A stretch of DNA of 64,000 nt from NCBI GenBank assembly GCA_024742495.1, contig JANSYJ010000001.1, forward strand, positions 620,001 to 684,000, given 5' to 3'. Under the pieces are notes generated by a model. The model saw only the letters and a list, made by a program, of their open reading frames with translations. It was not told where the DNA came from and did not search any database. This DNA comes from Bacteroidota bacterium (lineage in GTDB: Bacteria; Bacteroidota; Bacteroidia; Flavobacteriales; Schleiferiaceae). Each line of letters opens with the position of its first letter. Position 1 is the first letter of the stretch. Positions 30,323-39,554 of the stretch are shown piece after piece. The translations under genes were made by a program, and so were the position numbers.

Positions 30323-31042
30323 ATGAAAAAATTTTACATCACCGGAACTAGTTCAGGTATTGGTAAGGCTTTGGCCGAGGCTGCTTTAGCAGAAGGTCAT
30401 TTCGTAGTGGGTATTGCTCGGCGTTTAAGGATAGAACATCCAAATTACCGACATCTATCCATCGATCTGTCAGATTTGGAAGCCTATTCTTCCATTGGTT
30501 TTGATGGCTTTCGAGATGGTACTGATGAGCTTATCCTCATCAATAATGCGGGCACATTAGGATCCGTAAAGGCCGTGGCTCAACTAGATCCACGGAGGAC
30601 AGCCGAAGCTTATCAACTCAACTTATTGGCCCCAACCCTACTCAGTAAATTGTTTTTAGAAAACCTTGGTGATCAAAATATTAAGAAAACAATTATTAAT
30701 ATTAGCAGTGGTGCGGGCTCCTATCCGATTAAGAGCTGGAGTGTTTACTGTGCCTCTAAGGCAGGATTAGATATGTTTTCCGAAGTGTTGAAATTAGATC
30801 ATCCAGAAGTACGCTGCCACGCCATTTCCCCCGGTATAGTGGATACCGAAATGCAAGGCGAAATTCGCCGTACCCGAGAGGAGGACTTTCCCGATCGTCA
30901 GCGTTTTGTGGAATATAAGGAAAACAAGGAGCTCAGTTCGGCGGAAGAAGTAGCGCAAAAGATTATTCATGTTATTAAACACCCCGAGCAATTTTCGGAG
31001 GTTAGAGTTTCCTTGCGCCAGGTAGAACTGCCGAAAGCTTAA
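30323..31042 (+). CDS. SDR family NAD(P)-dependent oxidoreductase
   Basis: ITGTSSGIGKALAEAAL; NNAGTLG; YCASKAGLDMFSEVL; SPGIVDTEMQ. Confidence 0.92.
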   Translation: MKKFYITGTSSGIGKALAEAALAEGHFVVGIARRLRIEHPNYRHLSIDLSDLEAYSSIGFDGFRDGTDELILINNAGTLGSVKAVAQLDPRRTAEAYQLNLLAPTLLSKLFLENLGDQNIKKTIINISSGAGSYPIKSWSVYCASKAGLDMFSEVLKLDHPEVRCHAISPGIVDTEMQGEIRRTREEDFPDRQRFVEYKENKELSSAEEVAQKIIHVIKHPEQFSEVRVSLRQVELPKA

Positions 31043-31121
31043 AATTATCTTAAAGACCGAAGGTCCATTAAACTTCATCGAGCTTGCGGCTTCCAAGTAG
31101 CAAATCAATACATTAAAGAAG

Positions 31122-31508
31122 ATGAAAAAGTTAGTGATAGCCTTAGCCCTTGGAATGTTTAGCTTACCAATACTCGCCCAAGAGCACGCTCGAAACCATG
31201 ATGAAGTAGTTTCACCAGAAGCACGCAGCAAGCAAATGGTGGAAAAGATGACCAAGCATCTTAATCTTAGTGAAGAACAAGCGAAAGCCTTGCAACCTTT
31301 GCTTTTAGATTTCCATAAAAATGAAAGTCAATCACGAGAAGATCGCAGGAAGCGACTTGAGGCGCTGAAGGCGGATTTAGCGGAAATCCTCGACGAGGAA
31401 CAGATGAAGAAATTCGAATCAAAGATGAAGCATCGTCGCAAGAGAATGCATAAAAGTCGCAAGCATCAAGAGGCAGAGCGTGAAGCTCCCGAAGTAGAAG
31501 AGGAATAA
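31122..31508 (+). CDS. Small secreted Spy/CpxP-like helical protein
   Basis: Signal peptide; KMTKHLNLSEEQAKALQPLLLDFHKNESQSREDRRKRLEALKADLAEILDEEQMKKFE. Confidence 0.6.
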   Translation: MKKLVIALALGMFSLPILAQEHARNHDEVVSPEARSKQMVEKMTKHLNLSEEQAKALQPLLLDFHKNESQSREDRRKRLEALKADLAEILDEEQMKKFESKMKHRRKRMHKSRKHQEAEREAPEVEEE

Positions 31509-31531
31509 TTTTCAGATTTCGTTTTAGTTTC

Positions 31532-31566
31532 AAAAACCCTGAGGTAATCTTACTTCGGGGTTTTTT
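31532..31566 (+). terminator. Intrinsic terminator
   Basis: AAAAACCCTGAGGTAA-tc-TTACTTCGGGGTTTTTT, stem with wobble pairs then T6. Confidence 0.8.
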
Positions 31567-31663
31567 AGCTTTTAATAGGATTTGTAAAACATGACCATAC
31601 TCAGTTTCTTGGAAACCATTCTTTAGTACTTTGCGGTGCTCAAAACAATCAAATACTTTTTCC

Positions 31664-33214
31664 ATGTCAAGCATGCAGGATAAGATCAGAGACCTCGAAG
31701 CCAAAATTGAAGAGGCCCAGTTAGGTGGAGGACAAAAGCGTATTGATGCGCAACACGCCAAAGGAAAACTCACCGCAAGGGAAAGAATTCATTTCTTGCT
31801 TGATGAGGGCAGTTTTGAAGAAACTGGAATGATGGTTCAGCATCGCTCCAATTTTTTTGGTCTCGACAAACAAAAATTTCTAGGTGATGGGGTGGTAACC
31901 GGCTATGGTCGTATAGACGGCCGCTTGGTTTATGTTTTTGCCCAAGATTTTACCGTTTTAGGCGGCTCTTTGGCGGAAGCTCATGCAGAGAAGATTTGCC
32001 AGGTGATGGATATGGCCATGAAAAATGGAGCTCCGGTAATTGGATTAAATGATTCCGGTGGTGCCCGTATTCAAGAAGGGGTAGTTTCCCTGGGTGGCTA
32101 TGCAGATATTTTTTACCGTAATACCCGAGCGAGTGGCGTTATACCTCAACTTTCGGCTGTAATGGGCCCCTGTGCTGGTGGTGCTGTTTATTCGCCCGCT
32201 TTAACCGATTTTATTGGCATGGTGGAAAATACCAGTTACATGTTTGTAACCGGACCAAACGTGGTGAAAACGGTTACCCATGAAGAAGTAAGCTCCGAAG
32301 AGTTGGGAGGCGCATCAGCGCATAGCACCAAGTCGGGGGTAACGCAATTCACTTATGCCAATGAAATGGCCCTTATTAAGGGTTTCAGGAAGTTGTTGTC
32401 CTATATCCCTCAGAACTGCGAGGAGGAAGCACCGACAGTAGCCTATGAGCCTGCCGATGAAAGTCGTCCGGAATTAGATCCTATTATTCCTGATAACCCT
32501 AACCAGCCTTATGATATACGGGAGGTTATTAATGGTACGGTAGATGAAAATAGTTTCTTAGAAGTTCACAAGGATTTCGCTCAAAATATTGTAGTTGGCT
32601 TTGCGCGCTTGGCCGGTAAATCAATCGGCATTGTGGCCAATCAGCCCGCTTATTTAGCGGGGGTTCTCGATATTAACTCTTCCACCAAAGGCGCGCGATT
32701 TGTTCGTTTCTGCGATAGCTTTAATATACCCTTATTGGTATTTGAAGATGTTCCGGGCTTTTTACCGGGAACGGATCAAGAGTGGAATGCCATTATTACC
32801 AATGGTGCCAAACTACTTTATGCATTTAGTGAAGCTACGGTTCCGCGTATTACAGTTATTACCAGAAAGGCTTATGGTGGTGCATATGATGTAATGAATT
32901 CGAAGCACATCGGTGCCGACCTCAATTATGCCTGGCCATCAGCGGAAATTGCAGTTATGGGTGCCAAAGGCGCAGCGGAAATTATCTTCCGTAAGGAGAT
33001 TGCTGCCGCCGATGACCCGGAAGCGAAACTGAAAGAGAAAGAAGAGGAATACGCTAGCATTTTTGCCAATCCTTACCGAGCAGCATCGAGAGGTTATGTG
33101 GATCAAGTGATTCCACCCAATGAAACTCGGGCAAAGCTTATCAAGGCCTTTAAAATGTTAGAGAATAAGGTGGATAGTTTACCGAAGAAGAAACATGGTA
33201 ATATTCCATTGTAG
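31664..33214 (+). CDS. Acyl-CoA carboxylase (propionyl-CoA type) beta subunit
   Basis: Carboxyltransferase motifs [61 protein letters not shown]. Start at MSSMQDK, since a TACTTTG -7-like box lies at about 31627. Confidence 0.95.
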   Translation: MSSMQDKIRDLEAKIEEAQLGGGQKRIDAQHAKGKLTARERIHFLLDEGSFEETGMMVQHRSNFFGLDKQKFLGDGVVTGYGRIDGRLVYVFAQDFTVLGGSLAEAHAEKICQVMDMAMKNGAPVIGLNDSGGARIQEGVVSLGGYADIFYRNTRASGVIPQLSAVMGPCAGGAVYSPALTDFIGMVENTSYMFVTGPNVVKTVTHEEVSSEELGGASAHSTKSGVTQFTYANEMALIKGFRKLLSYIPQNCEEEAPTVAYEPADESRPELDPIIPDNPNQPYDIREVINGTVDENSFLEVHKDFAQNIVVGFARLAGKSIGIVANQPAYLAGVLDINSSTKGARFVRFCDSFNIPLLVFEDVPGFLPGTDQEWNAIITNGAKLLYAFSEATVPRITVITRKAYGGAYDVMNSKHIGADLNYAWPSAEIAVMGAKGAAEIIFRKEIAAADDPEAKLKEKEEEYASIFANPYRAASRGYVDQVIPPNETRAKLIKAFKMLENKVDSLPKKKHGNIPL

Positions 33215-33230
33215 TATCAGATAGCTTATC

Positions 33231-33261
33231 AAAGGCCTGGCGTTAATGCCGGGCCTTTTTG
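33231..33261 (+). terminator. Intrinsic terminator of the carboxylase gene
   Basis: AAAGGCCTGGC-gttaat-GCCGGGCCTTTTT. Confidence 0.85.
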
Positions 33262-33344
33262 TTAAAATAGTCTTAGGATGGTAGTTTAAGATAGCCACTA
33301 AAACATATTTGGCTAATTTGGGTTGAATTTCAAAACACAAAAAG

Positions 33345-33956
33345 ATGAAGAAGAATTGGACTCTATTAATAGCCGCCATCGGCCTTAGCTTAAGCCTGGC
33401 TTTTAAAGGTGATAAACCTTTACTGGAATTTGGAGCAAAAGCACCAATGGCGGATATGGAGATGAAGGATATCAGCGGCAAGTCCTATAGCCTCGAAACG
33501 CTAAATGCCGAAAATGGCCTTTTGGTGATTTTCAGTTGCAATACCTGCCCCTTTGTAATTGGTTGGGAAGATCAATACCCCGGTCTTAAAGCTATTGCTG
33601 ATGAGCAAAAGATAGGAATGGTATTAGTAAATAGTAATGAGAAGAAAAGGGAAGGCGACGATAGCATGATGGAAATGGTTAAGCACGCTAAGGAAGCGGG
33701 ATATACCATGCCCTATGTGATAGATAAAAACAACAAACTGGCCGATGCCTTTGGAGCCCGCACTACACCACATGTGTTTTTATTCAACAAGGATTTAAAG
33801 TTAGTATACCGAGGTAGCATCAACGACAAGTATGAAAACCGCTCTAAAGAAGCAGAGGACTTTTACTTGGAAAAGGCGCTAAAAGCTTTAGGTACAAACA
33901 TGGAGATAGATCCAAAGGATACTCGCGAATTGGGTTGTTCCATTAAACGGGTTTAA
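33345..33956 (+). CDS. Thioredoxin family/redoxin domain secreted protein
   Basis: FSCNTCPFVIGWEDQYPGLKAIADEQ...GARTTPHVFLFNKDLKLVYRGSIND. Confidence 0.9.
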   Translation: MKKNWTLLIAAIGLSLSLAFKGDKPLLEFGAKAPMADMEMKDISGKSYSLETLNAENGLLVIFSCNTCPFVIGWEDQYPGLKAIADEQKIGMVLVNSNEKKREGDDSMMEMVKHAKEAGYTMPYVIDKNNKLADAFGARTTPHVFLFNKDLKLVYRGSINDKYENRSKEAEDFYLEKALKALGTNMEIDPKDTRELGCSIKRV

Positions 33957-33991
33957 GTTTTCCCTCAGGGGGATTAAAATTTTTTGATCTC

Positions 33992-34041
33992 AACCGCGTT
34001 TCCTCATCAAAATTAAAGGGATGAGGAACGCGGTTTTTTTT
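33992..34041 (+). terminator. Terminator-like hairpin overlapping the DUF4173 start codon
   Basis: AACCGCGTTTCCTCAT-N13-ATGAGGAACGCGGTT followed by T tract 34034-34041; the right arm begins with the ATG at 34021. Confidence 0.75.
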
Positions 34042-35490
34042 GTTTTATGGCTTTTCTACTACGCTTTTTTCTGGCATGAAGGACTGGGGCTCAACCTTTT
34101 CATTTTTGCCATCCTTTTAAATTTAAGCGCCAGATTTTTTCAATCTGAATTCTATTTCCGAAGAGGAGAGTGGTCCTATTTTTTGGCCTTTTGCCTAAGT
34201 GCTATTGGCTTATTGTGGCTAAATTCTACCATCAGCATTTTCAGCTTTATCTTAATTAATATCGCCTACCTCAGCTTTATTTGGGGGCCGGAGCTCAGTG
34301 TTATGGAGCATTTTGGCAATGGATTTATACGCTTGTTTAATTTTACCAAATCAGTTTTACCAGCGCCTGTACTAAAGGGCTCACCTGCTGTTGGCGGTGT
34401 TTATTCGGTTTTGAAATTAAGCCTATTGCCGCTTGCTATTTTTGGAGTTTTCTTTAGCCTCTTTAGAGCCGGAAATCCCATCTTTAAAGAGTGGAGCAAT
34501 GGCTTTACCGAGCTTTTTGGACAGCTGTTTGCCGATTTCTCATGGGCTATGTTTTGGTTTTTGCTGCTTGGCGGCTTAATTCTAAGAATGGTATTCTTGA
34601 GCCCTAAGTCGTGGCCGCTGGTTTTTAAGCTAAAGGATAATCTGCAAAGAAGGAGATTCGGCGGTAAAGGCCGATTTTTTAAGATTAATGCTTTGCGTCG
34701 CGAATACCGTATGGCCCTTATGGTTTTTGCATCTTTAAATGGCCTCTTGCTTCTGGTTAACCTGATTGATATCCGCTGGTTTTGGTTCGGATTTGAAATG
34801 CCTCAAAACTTTAGTTTAAAAGAATTTTTACATGAAGGAGTAGCCTTTCTAATTGCCTCCTTATTGCTTGCCGCGGCAGTGGTGTTTTACTATTTTAGGA
34901 ATAACCTCAATTTCTACCCCGGTAAAAACACCCTGGTGGTTTTAGCAAAAATCTGGCTTGTACAAAATGCGATTTTGTCAATTTCAGTGCTCTTGCGTAG
35001 CTACTATTACATTGATTTTCATGGATTAGCCAATGGTCGGATTACGGTGATCACCATTATAAGCATTGTTTTAGTGGGTTTATTTTTACTCTACCGAAAG
35101 GTTAATGGCTCTCGCAGTCATGCTTACGTTTTCCGTTATGTTTCGCTTTATACCATGCTTTTACTTGCTTTTATGAGTGTATGGGATTGGGATCGAAGCA
35201 TTGCCAAGCACAATTTGGCGCATGGCCGAATAAATGAGATCGATGTGGATAATTACCTCAGGCTGCACCCTAGAGTTTATCCATTAATTATTGCAAAGCT
35301 CGATCGGGTTGAAAAGCAAATTGAAGCACATGTGCAAAACGAAGAAGCTTGGATTCGCCATCATAATCTAACGGATTTTCAGATTAGTCTTGAGGAAAGA
35401 AGAAAGGATTTTTTAGACCGAGAAGCCAAGCAATCATGGCTTTCTTGGAACTACTCCGACGCAGAAGCATTTGCTTATTTGGGTCAGTGA
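34021..35490 (+). CDS. DUF4173 domain-containing multi-pass membrane protein
   Basis: Many TM helices; C-terminal RINEIDVDNYLRLHPRVYPLIIAKLDR typical of DUF4173. Confidence 0.75.
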   Translation: MRNAVFFVLWLFYYAFFWHEGLGLNLFIFAILLNLSARFFQSEFYFRRGEWSYFLAFCLSAIGLLWLNSTISIFSFILINIAYLSFIWGPELSVMEHFGNGFIRLFNFTKSVLPAPVLKGSPAVGGVYSVLKLSLLPLAIFGVFFSLFRAGNPIFKEWSNGFTELFGQLFADFSWAMFWFLLLGGLILRMVFLSPKSWPLVFKLKDNLQRRRFGGKGRFFKINALRREYRMALMVFASLNGLLLLVNLIDIRWFWFGFEMPQNFSLKEFLHEGVAFLIASLLLAAAVVFYYFRNNLNFYPGKNTLVVLAKIWLVQNAILSISVLLRSYYYIDFHGLANGRITVITIISIVLVGLFLLYRKVNGSRSHAYVFRYVSLYTMLLLAFMSVWDWDRSIAKHNLAHGRINEIDVDNYLRLHPRVYPLIIAKLDRVEKQIEAHVQNEEAWIRHHNLTDFQISLEERRKDFLDREAKQSWLSWNYSDAEAFAYLGQ

Positions 35491-35530
35491 AGTCCCCGTA
35501 ATTATTGAGCGGCCTTTCTATAAAGCTTTG

Positions 35531-35538
35531 TACTTTTG
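35531..35538 (+). promoter_or_regulatory. Predicted -7 box TACTTTTG of purQ
   Basis: TAnnTTTG 21 nt upstream of ATG 35560. Confidence 0.5.
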
Positions 35539-35559
35539 TGGCGCTTAAATAAATCAGAT

Positions 35560-36231
35560 ATGAAAATTGGGGTAGTCATTTTTCCAGGTAGTAATTGCGA
35601 TCAAGATATGATCTACACCTTGCAAAATTTGGGTCACGATGTTGTGGAATTATGGCATAAAGACACCGATTTAAAGCAAGTGGAAATGGTGGTTTTACCG
35701 GGTGGTTTTTCCTATGGCGATTACCTGCGGAGTGGCGCTATCGCGCGCTTTTCCCCAATTATGGAACAAGTAATTGACTTTGCTCAGAACGGAGGTTATG
35801 TTTTAGGAGTGTGCAATGGCTTTCAAGTTTTATGTGAAAGCGGCCTCTTACCGGGCACCTTGCTCCATAACACCAGTCATACCTTTATCTGTAAAAATGT
35901 GCAATTAAACCCAGCTTCTAAAACGGCTGCCATCAGTGCTTCTTTAGATGCCGAGGGCAGCTACAAAATTCCAGTGGCACATGGCGAAGGACGCTATTAT
36001 ATTGATGAGGATGGTTTAAAGAACTTAAAGGATAATGATCAAATCATTTTCCGCTATGCCGGCGAAAATATCAATGGCTCCATAGATCATATTGCTGGCG
36101 TTTGCAATAGCACAAAGAATGTATTTGGCATGATGCCACATCCTGAAAGAGCGGCGGATCCTAATTTGGGAAATGAAGATGGCCGTTTGATTTTCGAAAG
36201 CCTATTTAGCAATTTGGAGGTACCTGCCTGA
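35560..36231 (+). CDS. purQ: Phosphoribosylformylglycinamidine synthase, glutaminase subunit PurQ
   Basis: MKIGVVIFPGSNCDQDMIYTL; GGFSYGDYLRSGAIARFSP; GVCNGFQVLCESGLLPG; MMPHPERA. Confidence 0.95.
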   Translation: MKIGVVIFPGSNCDQDMIYTLQNLGHDVVELWHKDTDLKQVEMVVLPGGFSYGDYLRSGAIARFSPIMEQVIDFAQNGGYVLGVCNGFQVLCESGLLPGTLLHNTSHTFICKNVQLNPASKTAAISASLDAEGSYKIPVAHGEGRYYIDEDGLKNLKDNDQIIFRYAGENINGSIDHIAGVCNSTKNVFGMMPHPERAADPNLGNEDGRLIFESLFSNLEVPA

Positions 36232-36258
36232 GGGCATGCTAAGCAATGATAAAAATAA

Positions 36259-36286
36259 AAAGGCCGGCTTGTTATAGCCGGCCTTT
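36259..36286 (+). terminator. Intrinsic (possibly bidirectional) terminator of purQ
   Basis: AAAGGCCGGCT-tgttat-AGCCGGCCTTT, 11-bp perfect stem. Confidence 0.85.
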
Positions 36287-36289
36287 CCT

Positions 36290-39031
36290 TTATAGCACCA
36301 ATACTTTTCGTTTATATATTTGAGCGCCTTTGCGAATGCTCAAGATATATTCGCCCTTGGCTATATCTTTTAAGTAATATTGGCGCTTGGCGCTTTTATC
36401 CGACCAGCGATCGCGCCAAATCATCTGTCCTTGAAGATTATAGAGTTCTAAATCCCATATTCCACTACCTTCGAAATTTAAGCTAAACTGATTCTGAACG
36501 GGATTTGGAAACAGTTCCAGCGTAAGCCCTTCAGCTAGCTTAGGTTTTTCTTCTAGCTCTAGTCCTCCCGCAAATTGGGCGGTATATACACCCCTACCGT
36601 GGGTCGCGGCCATAATGGTGTAGTCGCTTTCCCGCAATTGCAGCATATCTACACGTACATGAGCTAGTCCAGTATTGGCGGGACTCCAGTTTGGCATTGA
36701 GTCCAAGAAATTGCGACTTTCCCAAACGCCAATTTCCGTGGCAAGGATTACATTGTTTTCATCCCTGGGGTTACGAAGAACCCAGCGAACGGGCATATCC
36801 GGTAGGTCGCCTTCTTTGCTCATCCAAGTTAAACCACCATCGGTAGTATGGAAAAGGGATATTACTCCATAATTGGAAAAACTTACAATTAGATCTTTTT
36901 CGCTTTCACCAACCTCTACACAGGAGATGTTTCCCGCAGGGAAATTCGGACCAGTAATATCGGTGAGGATTTCGCTTCCAGCTACATCGGCACTGTCCAC
37001 TCTAAATAGTACACCAGCGCCGCTACCAACCCAAATTGTGGCGGTATCATCAACAAATGGACTAACTCGAATATGACTAGGCTGAGCTCTTAATCCCACA
37101 ATTCGAATAACTTCCTCATTTACCTGCGAAGTAACATCGGTATAGCGGTAAACTTGAAAAGCGCTTTTACAGGAATAAAGGATATTAAGGTTATCATCGT
37201 AATCGGCCGGATTAATAAACCGACCATCACCATTATTGATAAACCTTTGTCCAAAGCTATTCCCGTAGTTATAGGAACGCCAATAATTGTTGTAAACGTA
37301 ACTGGTAATCCAAAAATTAGGACTTTTCTGATCGATAAAGCAATAACCGCCATCGCCGCCGGTAGCCTGATCCGTAAGGCCGAATCCCGCTTGATCGAAA
37401 CGTTGGGTTCCATTGTCTTGGGTACCAGCCGACATTTCATGGGAGCCAGCAATAGGCGAAATAGCACCGGCGTAAAACTGCGTGGTATTGTATGCGGCAT
37501 TATGATGATCAAAATCCGGAGTAGCGCTGCTTAAGTCTGTGGAAATAGCCACTCCGCCATCATTGCCAAAAAGCGCTTCGGAAGAACTTCCCGGGCGGAA
37601 AATAATTTGATGCTGGTCAGCATGTACAAATGGGTATTGGGTGCCGCCATACCACTGACTCATCTTTTCCCAGCTGGTACCAGTATCTTGGCTGCGATGC
37701 AAGTTAATTCCACCCACGTAAAGCGTAGCTTCATCATTAGGATCAACCTGTACAATTAAATCATACCAAGCTTGCCCACGGGTAAAGTCGTTTGCCGAAA
37801 TACCTGGATCATCATCATCTGGGAAGCTCATATTAGTCCAAGTCGCTCCAGAATCAACGCTACGAAGCATTCGGAAAATAATGCCATTTTTTTCAATTAG
37901 GGCATAAACGAAGGCGGCATTGCTAGGGGCAACGGCAAGGTCAACTCTTTCTCCAGTGGTATTTCGAACGCGAGTGAAATTTACTCCATCATCACTGTAA
38001 AGGATATCGCCTCCTCCGCGAGAACCATTTTCATTTATGGCATTCACCGAGCCTACCCAAATACGGTTATCGGGTCCAATCTCAATGTCTCCAATAGCCC
38101 AGTTATAGACTCTTCCTGGAACGGTATCCATTACTTGATTAAAGCTCAGCCCGGCATCGGTAGAGCGGAACAGACCTTCGTGGCTACCCGAAGTAGGGCT
38201 AAAGCCCGCGTAGTTAGCATCTCTAACCGCAACGTATAAAACGCCATTTCCATTTTCATCACGAACGGCAATATCGCGAACGGCATCAAAATCGGTAGAT
38301 GCCGCCAACTGCGTCCAGCTGTTACCACCATCGGTAGTTTTCCAAACCCCTTGACCGCGAGTACTGGAAAGTGAGCCAATACCTTCACCTGTACCAACAT
38401 AAAAAACTTGTGGATTGGTTGGGTCAGAGGCAATGCAGCTTACGCCGAGGGTCTGCCAAAAATCGTCTACTGGGACCCAAGGGTTATTGGCATCGCGAAT
38501 ATTGGTATTATACCATAAACCACCGCTCACTCCACCGGCCCAAACCTTGCTGTGACTTGGATCATTAGGATCGTACATTAAAGCTCTTGTTCGGCCGCCA
38601 ACATCATAGGGTCCTCTTTCTTCCCAAATAAGATTGGGGAGATTGCTGCTGTCGTTGGCTACTTTAAAGCGAAATTCATTTTGAGCAGCCAGCAATCGTT
38701 CACGGGCGGCTACTAATCTTTCAGGAGTTGGGTATCCTAAGGCGGGATCCATGGTCATTAAAAAATTCTGCTCTCCAGCTAAGTCTGGACGGTCAGCTTT
38801 TGGCATAGCCTCCAGTTCCTCTAAACTTATCGATCGATTAGAAAAGGGATGTTGGGCCAGAAACTCGCCATAGGCCTCATGTTTATCTACAGTTTCTTCA
38901 GAGAAATACTCCCATCCAAAATACAATGAGGCGGCAAAAACAAGGGCAAACGCCACCCTTCCTTTAGTTATCTTCATTCGGGTGTTTTTAGGTAAAATCG
39001 GTAAATGCGAGCGAATGTAATTGAAATTCAC
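36290..39031 (-). CDS. Large secreted beta-propeller (VPS10/BNR-like) protein with T9SS C-terminal sorting domain
   Basis: Repeated S-D-G-G-xTW type motifs (KTTDGGNSWTQL, RSVDSGATWTNM, HTTDGGLTWMS); C-terminal LFPNPVQNQFSLNFEGSGIWDLELYNLQGQMIWRD. Start uncertain (39031 or MKITKGR at 38977). Confidence 0.88.
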   Translation of the reverse strand: MNFNYIRSHLPILPKNTRMKITKGRVAFALVFAASLYFGWEYFSEETVDKHEAYGEFLAQHPFSNRSISLEELEAMPKADRPDLAGEQNFLMTMDPALGYPTPERLVAARERLLAAQNEFRFKVANDSSNLPNLIWEERGPYDVGGRTRALMYDPNDPSHSKVWAGGVSGGLWYNTNIRDANNPWVPVDDFWQTLGVSCIASDPTNPQVFYVGTGEGIGSLSSTRGQGVWKTTDGGNSWTQLAASTDFDAVRDIAVRDENGNGVLYVAVRDANYAGFSPTSGSHEGLFRSTDAGLSFNQVMDTVPGRVYNWAIGDIEIGPDNRIWVGSVNAINENGSRGGGDILYSDDGVNFTRVRNTTGERVDLAVAPSNAAFVYALIEKNGIIFRMLRSVDSGATWTNMSFPDDDDPGISANDFTRGQAWYDLIVQVDPNDEATLYVGGINLHRSQDTGTSWEKMSQWYGGTQYPFVHADQHQIIFRPGSSSEALFGNDGGVAISTDLSSATPDFDHHNAAYNTTQFYAGAISPIAGSHEMSAGTQDNGTQRFDQAGFGLTDQATGGDGGYCFIDQKSPNFWITSYVYNNYWRSYNYGNSFGQRFINNGDGRFINPADYDDNLNILYSCKSAFQVYRYTDVTSQVNEEVIRIVGLRAQPSHIRVSPFVDDTATIWVGSGAGVLFRVDSADVAGSEILTDITGPNFPAGNISCVEVGESEKDLIVSFSNYGVISLFHTTDGGLTWMSKEGDLPDMPVRWVLRNPRDENNVILATEIGVWESRNFLDSMPNWSPANTGLAHVRVDMLQLRESDYTIMAATHGRGVYTAQFAGGLELEEKPKLAEGLTLELFPNPVQNQFSLNFEGSGIWDLELYNLQGQMIWRDRWSDKSAKRQYYLKDIAKGEYILSIRKGAQIYKRKVLVL

Positions 39032-39101
39032 TCTACATATAATACGGATTAAGACCTAAAACGTTTGGATGAAATGGAAAAAGCCGAAATTGAAAAGGCG
39101 C

Positions 39102-39452
39102 TTAGGCACTTTTTTGATTGGGTGAATTTGGCTTGGGATTGCTTGATTTTGCGGCAATGTAGAGTTTGAAATAGGATGGTTCTTCCAAGGCTTTGCTTGT
39201 ATCTTCAGCTTGTACGTATGGGCTTTTGGATGATAGCTGGGCCGGCTCAAAATCTTGAAAGTAAAAAGCAGGATCAGTATCTAGAAAATTGACAATTTGC
39301 AGAAATCGCTCTAGGCTTAAGCGCGTATTGCCGTTCTCCATTTTTGCATAAGAACTTTGACTAATACCTAAATGAGCGGCAATTTCCGATTGCTTTATAC
39401 GTCGGATTTCACGTATGGCCCGAAATCGACGACATACTTCTTTAGAATCCAT
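39102..39452 (-). CDS. XRE family helix-turn-helix transcriptional regulator
   Basis: RAIREIRRIKQSEIAAHLGISQSSYAKMENGNTRLSLERFLQI. Confidence 0.9.
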   Translation of the reverse strand: MDSKEVCRRFRAIREIRRIKQSEIAAHLGISQSSYAKMENGNTRLSLERFLQIVNFLDTDPAFYFQDFEPAQLSSKSPYVQAEDTSKALEEPSYFKLYIAAKSSNPKPNSPNQKSA

Positions 39453-39554
39453 AAACTTTAATTAGACTTCAAAGGAAGTTAAACCCTTCTAGGATTCGTG
39501 TAAACTTTATTCGTTTTTCCTTCAAACAAAGCTTACATTTTATTCGGATTTCGA

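Noticed and set aside
31267-31773. 168-aa minus ORF and 153-aa minus ORF at 30794-31255
   Set aside because: Antisense to SDR/Spy-like/carboxylase genes and spanning a terminator and promoter; implausible.
37120-37534. Overlapping + and - ORFs of 126-130 aa
   Set aside because: Out-of-frame shadows of the large T9SS beta-propeller CDS, with no recognisable domains.
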